Of a stretch of DNA of 64,000 nt, positions 28,470-38,968 are shown one piece after another. The stretch is from Allomyces macrogynus ATCC 38327. Lineage: Eukaryota > Blastocladiomycota > Blastocladiomycetes > Blastocladiales > Blastocladiaceae. Under the pieces are notes generated by a model. That model saw only the letters and a program-made list of their open reading frames with translations, searched no databases and was not told the origin of the DNA. The stretch is taken from NCBI GenBank assembly GCA_000151295.1, contig GG745331.1, forward strand, positions 1,783,710 to 1,847,709, written 5' to 3'. The stretch's first letter is position 1. The number at the start of each line of letters is the position of its first letter. The translations under genes were made by a program, and so were the position numbers.

Positions 28470-30410
28470 ATGTCCCTCGTCGCTCTCGTTACCTCGACAA
28501 CACGCGCACGCGCCGCGACCGCGGCCGTGTCGCGCACGACGCTGATCCGCCGCGGCGTCCGCATGTACACGACCGAGACGCCCGCTGCTGCCGAGGCGCC
28601 AAGGCCGTCCAAGTGGGGGCGCCGGTTGAAGTGGACGGCGTACGCAGCGGGCGCGGTCGCGGTCGTCGGCGGCGTGCTCGCGTACCGCCACCACCCGATG
28701 CCGCAGCAGGAGCCGGATCCGACTAAGAAGACGCGTACGTGGACGCCTTTCGATGCGATGATGCGTTTACTGCGAATTGGTCGCTAACATGCGAGAATTA
28801 CCGTCCAGTCCTGGTCCTCGGTACCGGGTGGGGCGCCATCTCGCTCCTGCGCCGGCTCGATACGTCTGAGTACAACACAATCGTGGTCTCGCCCACCAAC
28901 TTTTTCCTGTTCACGCCGCTGCTGCCGTCGGTCACGACCGGATCGCTCGAGTCGCGGTCAATCATCACGCCGATCAAGTACTTTTTGCGGTTCAAGCCGT
29001 TTGGGATCAAGTTTGTCGAGGCCGAGGCCACACAGATTGACCCGGCGTCCAAGACGGTCGAGATTCTCGATTCGGGCGAAGTGCATGGCGCAATCACGAA
29101 AACGCGACTGCCCTACGATTATTTGGTGATTGGCGTCGGCGCTGAGTCGCAGACGTTTGGGATCAAGGGGGTGCGCGAGTTTGGTCTCTTCTTGAAGGTA
29201 CCTACGATTGCACACGACGTTTTGGTGCAGCAATTTTTGCAGCGTGCTTGAGCTGACATCGCTTTGCCGCATCTAGGAAATCCGTGACGCGCGCAAGATC
29301 CGCACGCGGCTCATGGATTGCATCGAGACTGCTGCCTTCCCCGGCCAACCCGACGACGAAATTCGCCGCCTTTTGCACATGGTCGTCGTGGGTGGTGGCC
29401 CGACGGGCGTCGAGTATGCCGGCGAGCTGCACGACTTTTTGCGCGGCGAAGTCGACAAATGGTACCCGGAAATCGCACCACACTTGAAAATCACGCTGAT
29501 CGAGGCCCTGCCGCACGTGCTGCCCATGTTCTCGCGCGAAATGATCGAGTACACGGAAAAATCGTTTGCCGATATGAATATCGACTTGCTTGCGAACACG
29601 GCCGTGCAGGAAGTGCGCGCCAAGGAATTGGTCGTCAAGGATACCAAGTCGGGCGCGACGCGCGAAGTGCCGTATGGGATGTTGGTCTGGGCGACGGGGA
29701 ATACGATGCGGCCGGTCATCAAGGACTTGCAGGCGCGGTTTGCGGACAAGGGGCAGAGTAACCGCCGCGGTCTAGTTGTCGACGAGTACTTGCGCGTCGC
29801 CGGGATGCCGGACATCTGGGCGCTCGGTGATTGTACGGCGACGGCGTTTGCGCCGACCGCGCAGGTGGCCGCACAACAGGGGACGTACCTTGCCCGGCAA
29901 TTGAACGACCTGGCCCGCACGAACCGGACCGGGAACGATATTCTCGCGACGTGCCCGCCGTTTGATTACAAGCATCGTGCGACGTTGGCGTATATTGGCG
30001 ACGAGCGTGGGGTCTCGGACGTGTCGCTGCCGTTCTGGAGCAATATGGTCTCGTTTGCCGGGTACCAGTCGTACCTGTTCTGGAGGCACGCATCTGGGTT
30101 GGCACGTGGAATGGGTCATCGTGTGTGCTTTACTAACCACTCTGCCTCTCGTTCTCTCCCTCCTTCTTAGGTCCGCTTACCTCAGCGTACGTATCTCCTG
30201 GTTCTCTGCTCCGGATCGACGCGCAGGACGGTCTTGTTGTTGGGGTTGGCGCGACCGTGAGCGGGCTCTCTTGTGTGCCTCGTCCATCGTTGCTCACCAC
30301 TCTCTCTCTCAACCCATCTTTAGAACTTGTACACGCTGCGCAACCGCGCGCTCGTCGCGTTCGATTGGACCAAGGAGAAGTTGTTTGGGCGCGACATCTC
30401 CCGCGAGTAG
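28470..30410 (+). CDS. NDE1: Mitochondrial alternative (type II) NADH:ubiquinone dehydrogenase
   Basis: Model: 28470..28734, 28809..29197, 29277..30085, 30171..30186, 30324..30410; 521 residues, exons sum to whole codons. The N-terminus is a typical import presequence (Arg/Thr/Ala-rich) followed by a membrane-like helix (WTAYAAGAVAVVGGVLAY). Then come the FAD fold LLVLGTGWGA, SPTNFFLFTPLLPSVTTGS, the NADH fold MVVVGGGPTGVEYAGEL, and VWATGN and WALGDCT. The C-terminus is YLFWRSAYLS / NLYTLRN / KLFGRDISRE. It oxidises NADH and reduces ubiquinone without proton pumping at the inner membrane; external or internal facing cannot be told. Intron 3 (30086-30170) has a GC donor (GCACGC) and a clear TACTAAC branch site; exon 4 is only 16 nt. 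No EF-hand insert seen. Confidence 0.94.
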
Positions 30411-31847
30411 ACGAGTCAGTCATGGCGCGCGTCGGCTCAGACAGAGCGTGCTGCGAGGGCAACGACCGGGTGGGGAGGATTGGCGAGTATTACGAGAGCA
30501 CGGAAACGCGCTCAGTGAATGGAGGAGGGCAAATATATATTTAGCATCGGGAGAACGTGGTTGGTGCGACCAGCGTGTCGGGTCGCTGAAACCGATGAAG
30601 AAAAGTAACAAAAATGAAATCACGGGGCCGATCTCACCCAGAAGGCGGCAGACAACAAGTATTGAACGTTCCATTTGAGATTCGAACTCTGGCATCAGCC
30701 GTGTGTGGCACGATTGCACCGCCACTGGAGCGAGGACAAGGAAATCCGTCGCGTTGTGACATAAGTAGGCGTGTGTGACGCGTAGTATCTTTCTTTGGAC
30801 GAGTTGCTCTTTGGACTCGATCAGTTGGCATTCGATTGACGGGCGAAGCAAGGAAGGAATGCTTTGGCACGACGACTTCTGCAAGAAGGCTGGTTGATGG
30901 GTCGAGGTTGCCACACTCGTGGCAGGGAATGCGTCTCCGGGGCAAAGCACCGGGTGGAGAGTATTAGCGGAGTGTTCGCGCATGTGATGAAGGCACAGAA
31001 TCGCGTTCAAAAAGAGTAGTGACGGGTGTTAGCTGGCTTGCAATGAGTGTCATGCAGCGCACCGCTCCTTGACACCACGGAGGTCAGGGCAAAGAGGACG
31101 CGGCGCTTTTTGCTCATCGTTCATTCGCGTCCAATATTGACCGATACCGCACAGGGTTGGGAGGGTCGCGTCGCTTCAGCTCGAACAGTCGGAGTGATGG
31201 ATCGCATGATCACTTGGTCGAGACTGAGCGTGCCCGCCATAGATCAGGAGGAGAGAGGCCTGCCCACGGCACGCGCGCTTCCTGTCATTCGGCTTTGGGA
31301 TCACTACGGGCTCAGCACCACGCCGTGGATGTGGAACAACTGTGGGCAGCCGGGCCATCGCATCGAAACCAGTGGGTGGAGAATGTCGGCGCAGAATCAC
31401 GGAGCGCTGGCGTGTTCTGCATTGCAGGCAGGTGAAGCCTTGGCATGCATTTTTGGAGCACGACCGTGAGCTCGCTGGTTGGTGTTTGAGCCGGTTCATG
31501 GCCAGTGTTCATGGCCAAGTGCAGGTTGGTGGTGCAAGAAGGCAAGCAAACCTTGGCGCTCTCGGCCAAGTCGAACCCCACCGCACCAACAGTCAACTGT
31601 GCTCGCAGTTCGCACCGCCGCTGCCAACCACGTCCGCGACGCCGCCGACCGTCGGCGACGGCGACGACGACGCCCGCTCTTCACGCAACCGCCCGCAACT
31701 GGACCGCGACTGCCGACACTGCCACCCCCGTGCCGTGCGCGGTCGACCTCCTCGCTCGTCTTGGATCAACCCCGCCCCCGACTCCAGTCCGGAGCTGACC
31801 TGTAAATTCGACCACCTGATTGACTTGCCCACGACGACGAGCCCGCC
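30411..31847. other. Gene-poor, lower-GC stretch
   Basis: About 1.4 kb with no recognisable gene. Open frames lack family motifs. A GTTCGAATC-like B-box match on the minus strand near 30680 does not fold into a convincing tRNA. Confidence 0.5.
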
Positions 31848-33620
31848 ATGAGCGCCCCCGCGACCGTGGCCTCTTCGGCCGCAACCGCACCCGACACCGG
31901 CGGCAGCAGCAGCAGCAGTCCCTCCAGCCTCTCTCCGGCCGCCCTGACCGTCGCCATCGTCGTCCCGCTACTCGCCGTCGCCCTCGCGCTCTTCGGCTGC
32001 TTCGTCTACCGCGAACGCCGCCGACTCGACCGCCTCGCGCACCGCGGCGCCGAGCACCGCGTGCGACAAGAAACGCTCGCTCGGGATCGGGACCGCGCTG
32101 CCACGCTCGCACGAACCATGGGCGACGGCCCATCCCCACCGCCGCCCAACGGCGGCGGCAAATCCGGAATTCTGCCGGGACTTGTGCACCCGCACGCGGC
32201 CGTTTCTCCGCACGCGGTCCAGCTTGATACGCCCCTGGCACCGACGCCCGCGACGTTTGCGTTTGCGTCGGTCGATTCAATGCCGTCCCCCGGACCGGCA
32301 AGGCCGCATTTGCCGAGTATGGCGGGGGTCGCATCGTCGTCGGCGTCGGCGTCGGGCACGTCGGGGAGCATGCACCATGGGCGGAAATTGAAGCATGCCG
32401 CACGACGGGTCATGAACCTGCTCCCACGGTCCGGCAGCGGGCTCGCGGCGATCACGGGCGGCGGATCCAGTGCGCGTGCCGGGACTGCGAGCCCGCCCAA
32501 CGGGTTACCTGACGGCGAAGGCGACGACGACGACGGCGTGCACCCGAACGGCAAGCGCGGGACAGTCGAGTCCATCCAGTCGGTCCAGTGGGTTGCCGCG
32601 CTCCCACCACCGTCCTTCGAGCCGGGCTCCCCCACGGCCGCATCGCCCCGGTCGACGAATGGCGCGACCACCGCGCCCGCGACCCACTCTGCCGTCCTGG
32701 CCGTCCGCAACCTGGCCTGGGATGACGACGACGACATGAGCTCCGAAGTCTCGGGTTATTCGTCGGTCATGTCCTACTCTTCCTATGCCGGCGCACCGCG
32801 ATTCTCGTCGCGCGCGCGGTCCGGGTCGTTGCTCGCCATGCACAGCGTCGCGGCCGAAAGTAACGCGCGATCCACCGTCTCGTCCATGACCACGATTGTC
32901 ACCGGTGTCTCGGCCCTCCCGCCACCCCCCGCGCCAAGGCCAGGCGAACGCCCACCGTCGTGGCTTGCGTCGGTCACGTCGGCAGCGCACGTGCCGGCAC
33001 CATCACCGCCGCTGTTTGATGCGCCGGTATCGGCACCGGCGTCGGTGCGTGCCACGTCGCCCCCGCCGATCCCTCTCGGGTTCGCCATGACGAATCTCTT
33101 GACAACTCCGCTTGCGGCACGCGGTGCGGGGGCGCGCGCCTCGTGGCGGTCGTCCGTGTCGTCGGTCGTCCCTCCTGCACCGAGCCCGCTGGGGCCAGGA
33201 GCCGCAGCAGCAGCGGACCGTCGCCGGCCGATGGTCGCGTCGCCGACACGTACGCACGCCGCGTCGGCGCCCACGTCGCACCGGACGTCGGCTATTTGGT
33301 CGGACGCCGCGACGGAAGGGTCCGAGGACGGCGAGGAGGACGATCCACAGCGGGTCGCCAAGATCGAGCACGACCGGCACTCGGTCTTTATCAGTGACGG
33401 CGTACATCCGTGGCCGCCACCGCCCCCGCCCCCCTCGTCGCACCACCTGTCACCAGTCGAGGAGATGGACGATTTGCAGGAGGTGGTGGCGGTTGCGGCC
33501 GAAGGTACCGTCGTACGTCGGCCAGCGAGTGCTACGCTCGGCGCGTTTATGGACGGCGTCGATTTGGAGGTCGAGGCGCGCGCGAGGGCCGAACCGCCGC
33601 CGCCGGCGTACTCGCAGTGA
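31848..33620 (+). CDS. Single-pass membrane protein with long Ser/Pro-rich cytosolic tail
   Basis: Single exon, 590 residues, start ATG 31848. A short Ser/Thr/Ala-rich N-terminal segment (about 30 residues) precedes one strong membrane helix (ALTVAIVVPLLAVALALFGC, residues about 31-50) and a stop-transfer basic cluster (YRERRRLDRLAHR). The remaining 530 residues are Ser/Pro/Ala-rich, disordered-looking, with scattered SPPP and PPP motifs and an acidic patch near residue 490. No signal peptide ahead of the helix, so probably a type I or III topology with a tiny outer part, as in fungal cell-wall stress sensors of the Mid2/Wsc style. That comparison is layout only; I see no WSC domain. Function unknown. 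Confidence 0.7.
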   Translation: MSAPATVASSAATAPDTGGSSSSSPSSLSPAALTVAIVVPLLAVALALFGCFVYRERRRLDRLAHRGAEHRVRQETLARDRDRAATLARTMGDGPSPPPPNGGGKSGILPGLVHPHAAVSPHAVQLDTPLAPTPATFAFASVDSMPSPGPARPHLPSMAGVASSSASASGTSGSMHHGRKLKHAARRVMNLLPRSGSGLAAITGGGSSARAGTASPPNGLPDGEGDDDDGVHPNGKRGTVESIQSVQWVAALPPPSFEPGSPTAASPRSTNGATTAPATHSAVLAVRNLAWDDDDDMSSEVSGYSSVMSYSSYAGAPRFSSRARSGSLLAMHSVAAESNARSTVSSMTTIVTGVSALPPPPAPRPGERPPSWLASVTSAAHVPAPSPPLFDAPVSAPASVRATSPPPIPLGFAMTNLLTTPLAARGAGARASWRSSVSSVVPPAPSPLGPGAAAAADRRRPMVASPTRTHAASAPTSHRTSAIWSDAATEGSEDGEEDDPQRVAKIEHDRHSVFISDGVHPWPPPPPPPSSHHLSPVEEMDDLQEVVAVAAEGTVVRRPASATLGAFMDGVDLEVEARARAEPPPPAYSQ

Positions 33621-33828
33621 TTGAATTTGAAGGTGCCCGCCTGTGTGCGGGCACGGAGGATGGTTAGTTGCGCTGATTGCAAACCGTTGTCTCTTTTGGT
33701 GATTGTTTGATTGATATCTTTCCCCTGTGTCCCCGTCGCGACGCGCCCGATTTTGTTGTCAGCATACGAGCTTTATATACAACTCTGCTCGACGTGTTCC
33801 TATTTACAAAACACTCTCGTCACTCCAC

Positions 33829-35890
33829 CTACTCTGTATCGCTGTCCGACCCAGCCGCGGGCGGCGGCGGCCGGCGCGTCTGCGACCCCGACCCCGATCC
33901 TGCCACTCGCGGCGTCGCACTCCCCGCCGAAATTGACCCACTGCGCGACCCAAACCCGGCCCTCGCAAGCCCACCAAAATCAGGCAATGGCGCGTCCGGG
34001 CTCGTCAGAAAATCAGCGAGCGCGTCATTCGACCGAAGTCGTGCGGGGGCAGCGGCAGGACCGGCTGAGGGTGGAGGAGGTGCGACGGCTGCGGTGGCGG
34101 TGGGCGGTGGAGGAGCCGCAGCGGCGTCGAGCGAGACGCGCGCAGGCGGGCCGCCGTCTTACGGGACAGGTATCGGCACGGCGGCCGCAGTGAGCGCAGC
34201 GCGCGCCGTGGCACTCCGCCGCGATCGGCGCCGTGGGTTCGCAATAATCCGATCCTTCTCCTCGTCGCCATCCACGTCCATGGTCATATCGTCCATCGCC
34301 GCCGTCGCCGCCGTCGCCGCCGCGACCACCGTGCCGTCGCCATTCGGTTCCGGTTCCACCGGCGCCGACGCGCCCGGATCCGGCTTGACGTCCAGCATTT
34401 CCTCGTCTTCCTCGTCCTCGTCATCCGCGTACTGCAGTCCGCACCGTTTCCCACGCGCTTTCGCGCCGCCCTTTTTAGTCGGTTTCGGCGCGACTTGCGC
34501 GGCCGGCATCAACCCGCCCGCGCGTTTCGGCTGTTGTCGAGGGAGCGTTTTCAAGGGGCCCGCAGGGATCGGCGGGAGGGCGTGCACGGTCGTGCCGGTC
34601 GCCGTGACGACTTGGACGATCGGCGGCATGGTCGCGGTCGCGCCGGTGGGTGGTGGAATCGCTGATGTGGTCGGGTCGAATGCGAGAAAGGCGTTGGGCG
34701 GGGCGGCGCCTGTGGGCGGATCCAATGCAATTATCAGGACGTGAAAGGGGCGAAAATGGGAGAGACAGGAAGTGTACGGTACCGCCAACCATGGCGCGCA
34801 GCTTGCCATTAATCCTTTGCAATTCTTTGTTCTTGGCCTTTTTCGAATTGATCAGCGCGCGGCACTTGAGCAACGTCGCGTCGTGCCGCTCACGGTGCGC
34901 CTGCGCCTGCGCGACCATTTCTTGCGCCATTTCGGTGACGGCCGCGTCGCGTGCGTGCAGCTGCGCAACTGTCTCGGCGTGCCGGGTCTGCGCACGCGCG
35001 TCCATGAAAGCGGTGAGTGGACCACCTCGTTCCGTGCGTGAATGGAGGGAGAGGGTGGGAGAACGCACTTCATGCGCCTTGTACGCGTCGACGAACATCG
35101 CGAGCGTCGTGGCGAGCGTGCGTTGCCCGTCGGTCGCGTCGTGCGTGCATTTTAGGTCGGCCGACGCGATCACGCCCTAGATGAACGTGCCCAGGACAGA
35201 ATGCATAAGCGCGGCCACAATCTGACACGCAAGAGCAGCAAGGGTACACGTACAGAAATGGCTGTGTCGGGCAGAACCAGGCGCCAGCGAAACTAGATAG
35301 GCAGGGAAGCAACGAGGCGACAGCGTCAGTCGCGCATTGCGTCGTGTCGCGCATGTGCGCCGTCACCAACGTAAGCGAGTGCATCCATACATCGAGGTCG
35401 TCCGACCGGTCCTTGGGCCGAATGTCGAGTGTGATGTGCTGCACCGGGTCCCTGCCGCCGACCCCGTTCAACCCACCGCGCGCCGTCGTCGGGTGGAGAG
35501 GCACGTCCAGGACCCCATGCTTGAGCGCGAGCAGCAACCGGTCGTAAAAAACGGCGAGCGGCCACGCGGCCGCGGGCGAACCGGGCAGCAAGTATTGTGC
35601 GAGAGTCTCATGCCTGACTGCGTGCAGTACGCGACCGGCCGTCAGTTATCACATATGACCCTCCTTCTCTTGCGCGCGCGCTTGCGAAACTCACCAACGG
35701 TGTTGTAGACCTTGCCGCTGTTGTTGATGTCAGTGACGATCACAATAAATGGCGGGAAGGTCGTGGCGGTCGCGGTGAGGCTGGTAGCTTGGAGTTGGGC
35801 GACGACGAGGTATTGCTCGACAGTGGTGCCGAAGACCGTGAGGTTGCTGGCGGGCGCGGGTGCCGCGAGTCGTGCTTGCGCTTGGTCCAT
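33829..35890 (-). CDS. XRCC4-like DNA repair protein
   Basis: Model: complement(34159..34709, 34783..34987, 35069..35176, 35367..35617, 35695..35890), 436 residues, exons in frame. Start ATG 35890. An N-terminal beta-rich head (TTFPPFIVIVTDINNSGKVY) and helix (WPLAVFYDRLLLALK) lead to a long coiled coil (AETVAQLHARDAAVTEMAQE...) ending in LLKCRALINSKKAKNKELQ. This resembles the XRCC4 stalk end, where LNEKK-x-K-I-R-x-L is conserved. The tail is acidic, then basic (NPRRRSRRS). XRCC4 partners DNA ligase IV in end joining. The neighbour is Ku70, divergently transcribed, which supports the call. The TAA at 34161-34159 is followed in frame by 109 open codons to TAG at 33831-33829, so the annotated span includes this possible extension. 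Sequence similarity alone is weak. Confidence 0.5.
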
Positions 35891-36093
35891 GGTCGTGATG
35901 GTGGTGCGGGGGTGGAGCAATAATCATCGAGCGACGATGACTCGATGCTGGCCTGCAGGCGCGTCCTCGGCCGCAACAGCTCAATGCCGACGAGCAGCTG
36001 CTGCAACGACGAGCAGCTGCCCACCTGCACGACGGCCGAAAGTAATAGCGATTTACGCAGCAGCAACAGCAGTACCGCGATCTGACCTGCAAG
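35891..36093. promoter_or_regulatory. Shared divergent promoter of XRCC4-like and Ku70 genes
   Basis: Only 203 bp separate the two start codons, so both leaders and promoters must overlap here. It contains several CAGCAG/GCAGCTGCTG motifs. No obvious TATA box. Confidence 0.6.
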
Positions 36094-38458
36094 CATGGCC
36101 GACGGCGGCAACCTCAACTGGCTCGCCGGCTTTCTCGACGCCGACGACGCTGCGGGCCTGACTGGTGACAGCGGCGACGCGGGCGACGCGCCGTCTACAC
36201 GAACTCGCGCGACGCCATTCTCGTCGTGATTGACTGCAACCCGACCATGTTTGTGGCACCGCCCGCCAAGCCGAGGCGAGGAGGAGCGTCTGGGAATGGC
36301 GGCGACGAGTCCGACACGGACGACGAGGGCGCAAACGACCAGGATGACGAGGAGGACGAGGATGAGGGCGACGGCGTCGATCCGTTCACGCCGAGCGACC
36401 CGCTCGCGGCCAAGACACTGCGCAAGTTGCCATTCTATGCGGTCATGCAGTGCGTGCGCACGCTGCTCATGGATCGCGCTATCGACGGCACCGGCGATTT
36501 GTTGGGGGTGCTTGTATAACACGGTGGGTAGCCTTCCAGTGAGCCTGGATTGTCGGTTGCGAGCGTCGCTGACCATCGTCAACTCGCCCGTGACAGCGCA
36601 AGGCCGACGAGCCGACAGCGCGCCCTGGCATCCACTTGTACCAAAGCATGCAGGAGCCCGACGCGAATATCATTCGCGACTTGTGGGAGATGGGGTCGAG
36701 TACGTTGTGCGCTGTGCCATATCGGTGTGCCGCTCTCTTTCCGCAAAGTTTTGACTTGATCGCGGCACGTAGACGAGGCCAAGTTCGACAAGGATATTGG
36801 CAGCACCGTGCCCGGCTTCCCGCCCGCGAGCCTGACGTCGGTCGTACAGCAAGCGCTCGCTGCGTTCCAGTCCATGTGCGTGCGCGTGCCGACTTGTCTC
36901 AAACAGTACATTTCTGACCCCTCCTCCCTCGTCTCTTTTGCAGCAAGGGCAAAGTCGGCCACAAGCGGCTCATCTGGATCACCAACCACGACTGCCCGCC
37001 CGGGTGTGACGACCTCGGCACCAGCAAGGCGCTGCACACGCGGTTTCGCGACGCGCGCACCATGGGCATCGACCTCGCGTGCTACTTTTTCCGAACGGCC
37101 ACGACCGGCACCTTCGACTTGGCTCCGTTCTGGGGCGCGTGTCTCGGATACGACGAGGACCACGACTACACCTCGCTTGATACCGCTGAAACCGACGGCG
37201 TGCCCCCGTCCCTGACGGTCCCGCTCTTCGTCACGTCCCCGTCGGTCCTGCGCTCAGCGATGCGCCGGCGCGACGCCAACGCACGGGGTTCCGCGCGGTG
37301 TTCCGGCTCACGCCCACCTCGGCGATGGGCGTGCGCGGGTACGTCATGTACATCAAGGCGCCGAAACAGGCCGCGGCGCCCGCGCGCGTGCTCGCCGAAA
37401 CGTATGCGCCCGTGACGCGCGTCTCGCAATTCTTTTGCGAGGAAACGACGGGCGTGATTGACCCGGGGATGCAAATCGAATTGGGCACGATCTATGCGGG
37501 CCAGAACGTCTACATGTCGCTCGAGGAACGTGCCGCGATTATTGGCGGCCTCGGCAACGCGGGCGTGATTGTGTTACTCGGATTCAAGCGGCGCAAGACG
37601 CTCAAGCGCACGCATAACCTGACGCACTCGACGTTTCTGTACCCGGATGAGGCCGCGTACCGCGGGAGTATTGCTGTCTTTGCCGCGCTCGTCGACCAGT
37701 TGATTTTGCAGGACAAGTACGCTGTCGTTCGGTACCACCCGCGCGCTGGATCGGCGCCGCGCCTGATCGCGCTGATTCCGCAGCGCGAGTAGCGCGACCC
37801 CGTCACGAACGACGTGGTCGTTCCCGGCGGGCTGCACGCGACCCCGCTCCCGTTCAAGGATGACATACGCCGCGTCTAGTGGCCTGTCCCGCCGAACTTG
37901 CCAAATGGTGACGAGGTCGATCCAGATGTGGATTATGTCGGTGCCGCGCGGAGACCGGGTATGGCCGCGGCGATTGCGGCAGTCGCGGGGAAATGGCGCG
38001 CGGCAGCATTCGACCCGTCGGCGTTCCAACGGACCGACACGCTGCAGTTTGCGCGCGTCATGCATGCCAAGGCGCTCGATCGGCCGGTTGTCGAGCCGCC
38101 ACCGGACGTGGACGAGTCGGGGCTCACGCCCGATTATGCGCGGTGGCAGGCGCGGGTTGCGTCCGCGGCGAAAGCATTCCTTGCCGCGGCTGGGCCGCTG
38201 AGCAGGGCTGGGACGACTAAAGCAGCGGTGCCCGCGGTGAAACGGAAACGCGGGCCGGACGAGATGGATACAGAGGTCTTAGCGGCAGCGCACAAGTGGT
38301 TGGCAGAGAATGGGTCGCTGAACCAGTGGACCATTCAGCAGCTCAAGGAGGTGTTACGCGAGTTGGGGTTGCCGCTGAGCGGGCGGAAGGCCGAGTTGGT
38401 GGATCGAGTCGAGACGGCGTTGCGGGAGACGCAGGCAGACGCCGGCAGCGGCGCGTAG
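36094..38458 (+). CDS. XRCC6: Ku70 (XRCC6) with SAP domain, reading frame interrupted
   Basis: Exons 36094..36513, 36597..36699, 36773..36875 and 36944 onward are well supported (donors GTATAA, GTACGT, GTGCGT). N-terminal von Willebrand-like domain (VYTNSRDAILVVIDCNPTMF, with an acidic insert; KRLIWITNHDCPPG). Then the Ku core (VFRLTPTSAMGVRGYVMYIK, TRVSQFFCEETTGVIDPG, VIVLLGFKRR, FLYPDEAAYRGS, PRLIALIPQRE, PGGLHATPLPFKDDIR). At the end, a SAP DNA-binding motif (WTIQQLKEVLRELGLPLSGR). Ku70/80 binds double-strand ends for non-homologous end joining. Damage: a one-base frame change near 37280-37297, an in-frame TAG at 37790-37792 and another at 37877-37879, although homology continues through all three. 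It may be a decaying gene, or sequence errors. Confidence 0.85.
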
Positions 38459-38461
38459 TAT

Positions 38462-38968
38462 TTATGATTTTCCAGTGTCTGGCAGCGCATGCCAAAAAAT
38501 CAGCGCTTCGTGCTCTCGCTTGTCCCCGCATGCCGCCGGGGCATTGCAAGCCAACGCTCGTGCTCCCAGCTGCTTGAGCTCGAGCGCGCGAATCGCCCAC
38601 TTCGTCACCTGATTGAGTCACTTGGTAATCGTCGGGAACCTGTACGACTTGAGGAACATGAGCCGCGTGATGCTGAGCGCGAGGTCACGCGGGGCCGCGG
38701 CCTGGGAGGACGGCTCGCACTGCTCGTAGGGCTGCGCGCCGACGAGCCCTACTCGAGCATGAAACTGACGATCCCGACGGCTTTCCGCGTCGCCAAGTCG
38801 AATTGCACTCAAAAACAAATCGGGCGCGCTTGCTTGGTCGCGCACGCCCGTGGTACTGCGCCCGTACAGAAGCGACTCGCCGCGTGCCGTGAGCTTCTTG
38901 CTACGCGTTGCTGTTTCTGGCGCCGTGCGCGGGAGCAGAAACAAGCCGACGAGATTAGCGACCGACAT
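38462..38968 (-). pseudogene. Unrecognised ORF interrupted by in-frame TGA
   Basis: From ATG 38968 the frame reads to TGA at 38620-38618 (116 residues), then continues in the same frame for 51 codons to TAA (38464-38462). The sequence across the stop looks continuous: RLMFLKSYRFPTITK / stop / LNQVTKWAIRALELKQLGA. A Trp codon there would give one 168-residue protein. The stop of Ku70 is 4 bp away on the other strand. I do not recognise the family. Either a decayed gene, a last exon of a larger one, or a sequencing error. Confidence 0.3.

Noticed and set aside
30620..30720. tRNA-like B box (GTTCGAATC) on the minus strand
   Set aside because: Only three T-stem pairs and no convincing acceptor or anticodon arm.
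36180..36200. Apparent frame break at the Ku70 N-terminus
   Set aside because: Careful reading shows GCG-GGG-CGA-CGC-GCC-GTC-TAC in one frame; exon 1 (36094-36513) is open.
37790..37879. Reassignment of TAG to an amino acid in this organism
   Set aside because: TAG is the natural terminator of NDE1, both HVA-Tudor-like genes and others in the window.
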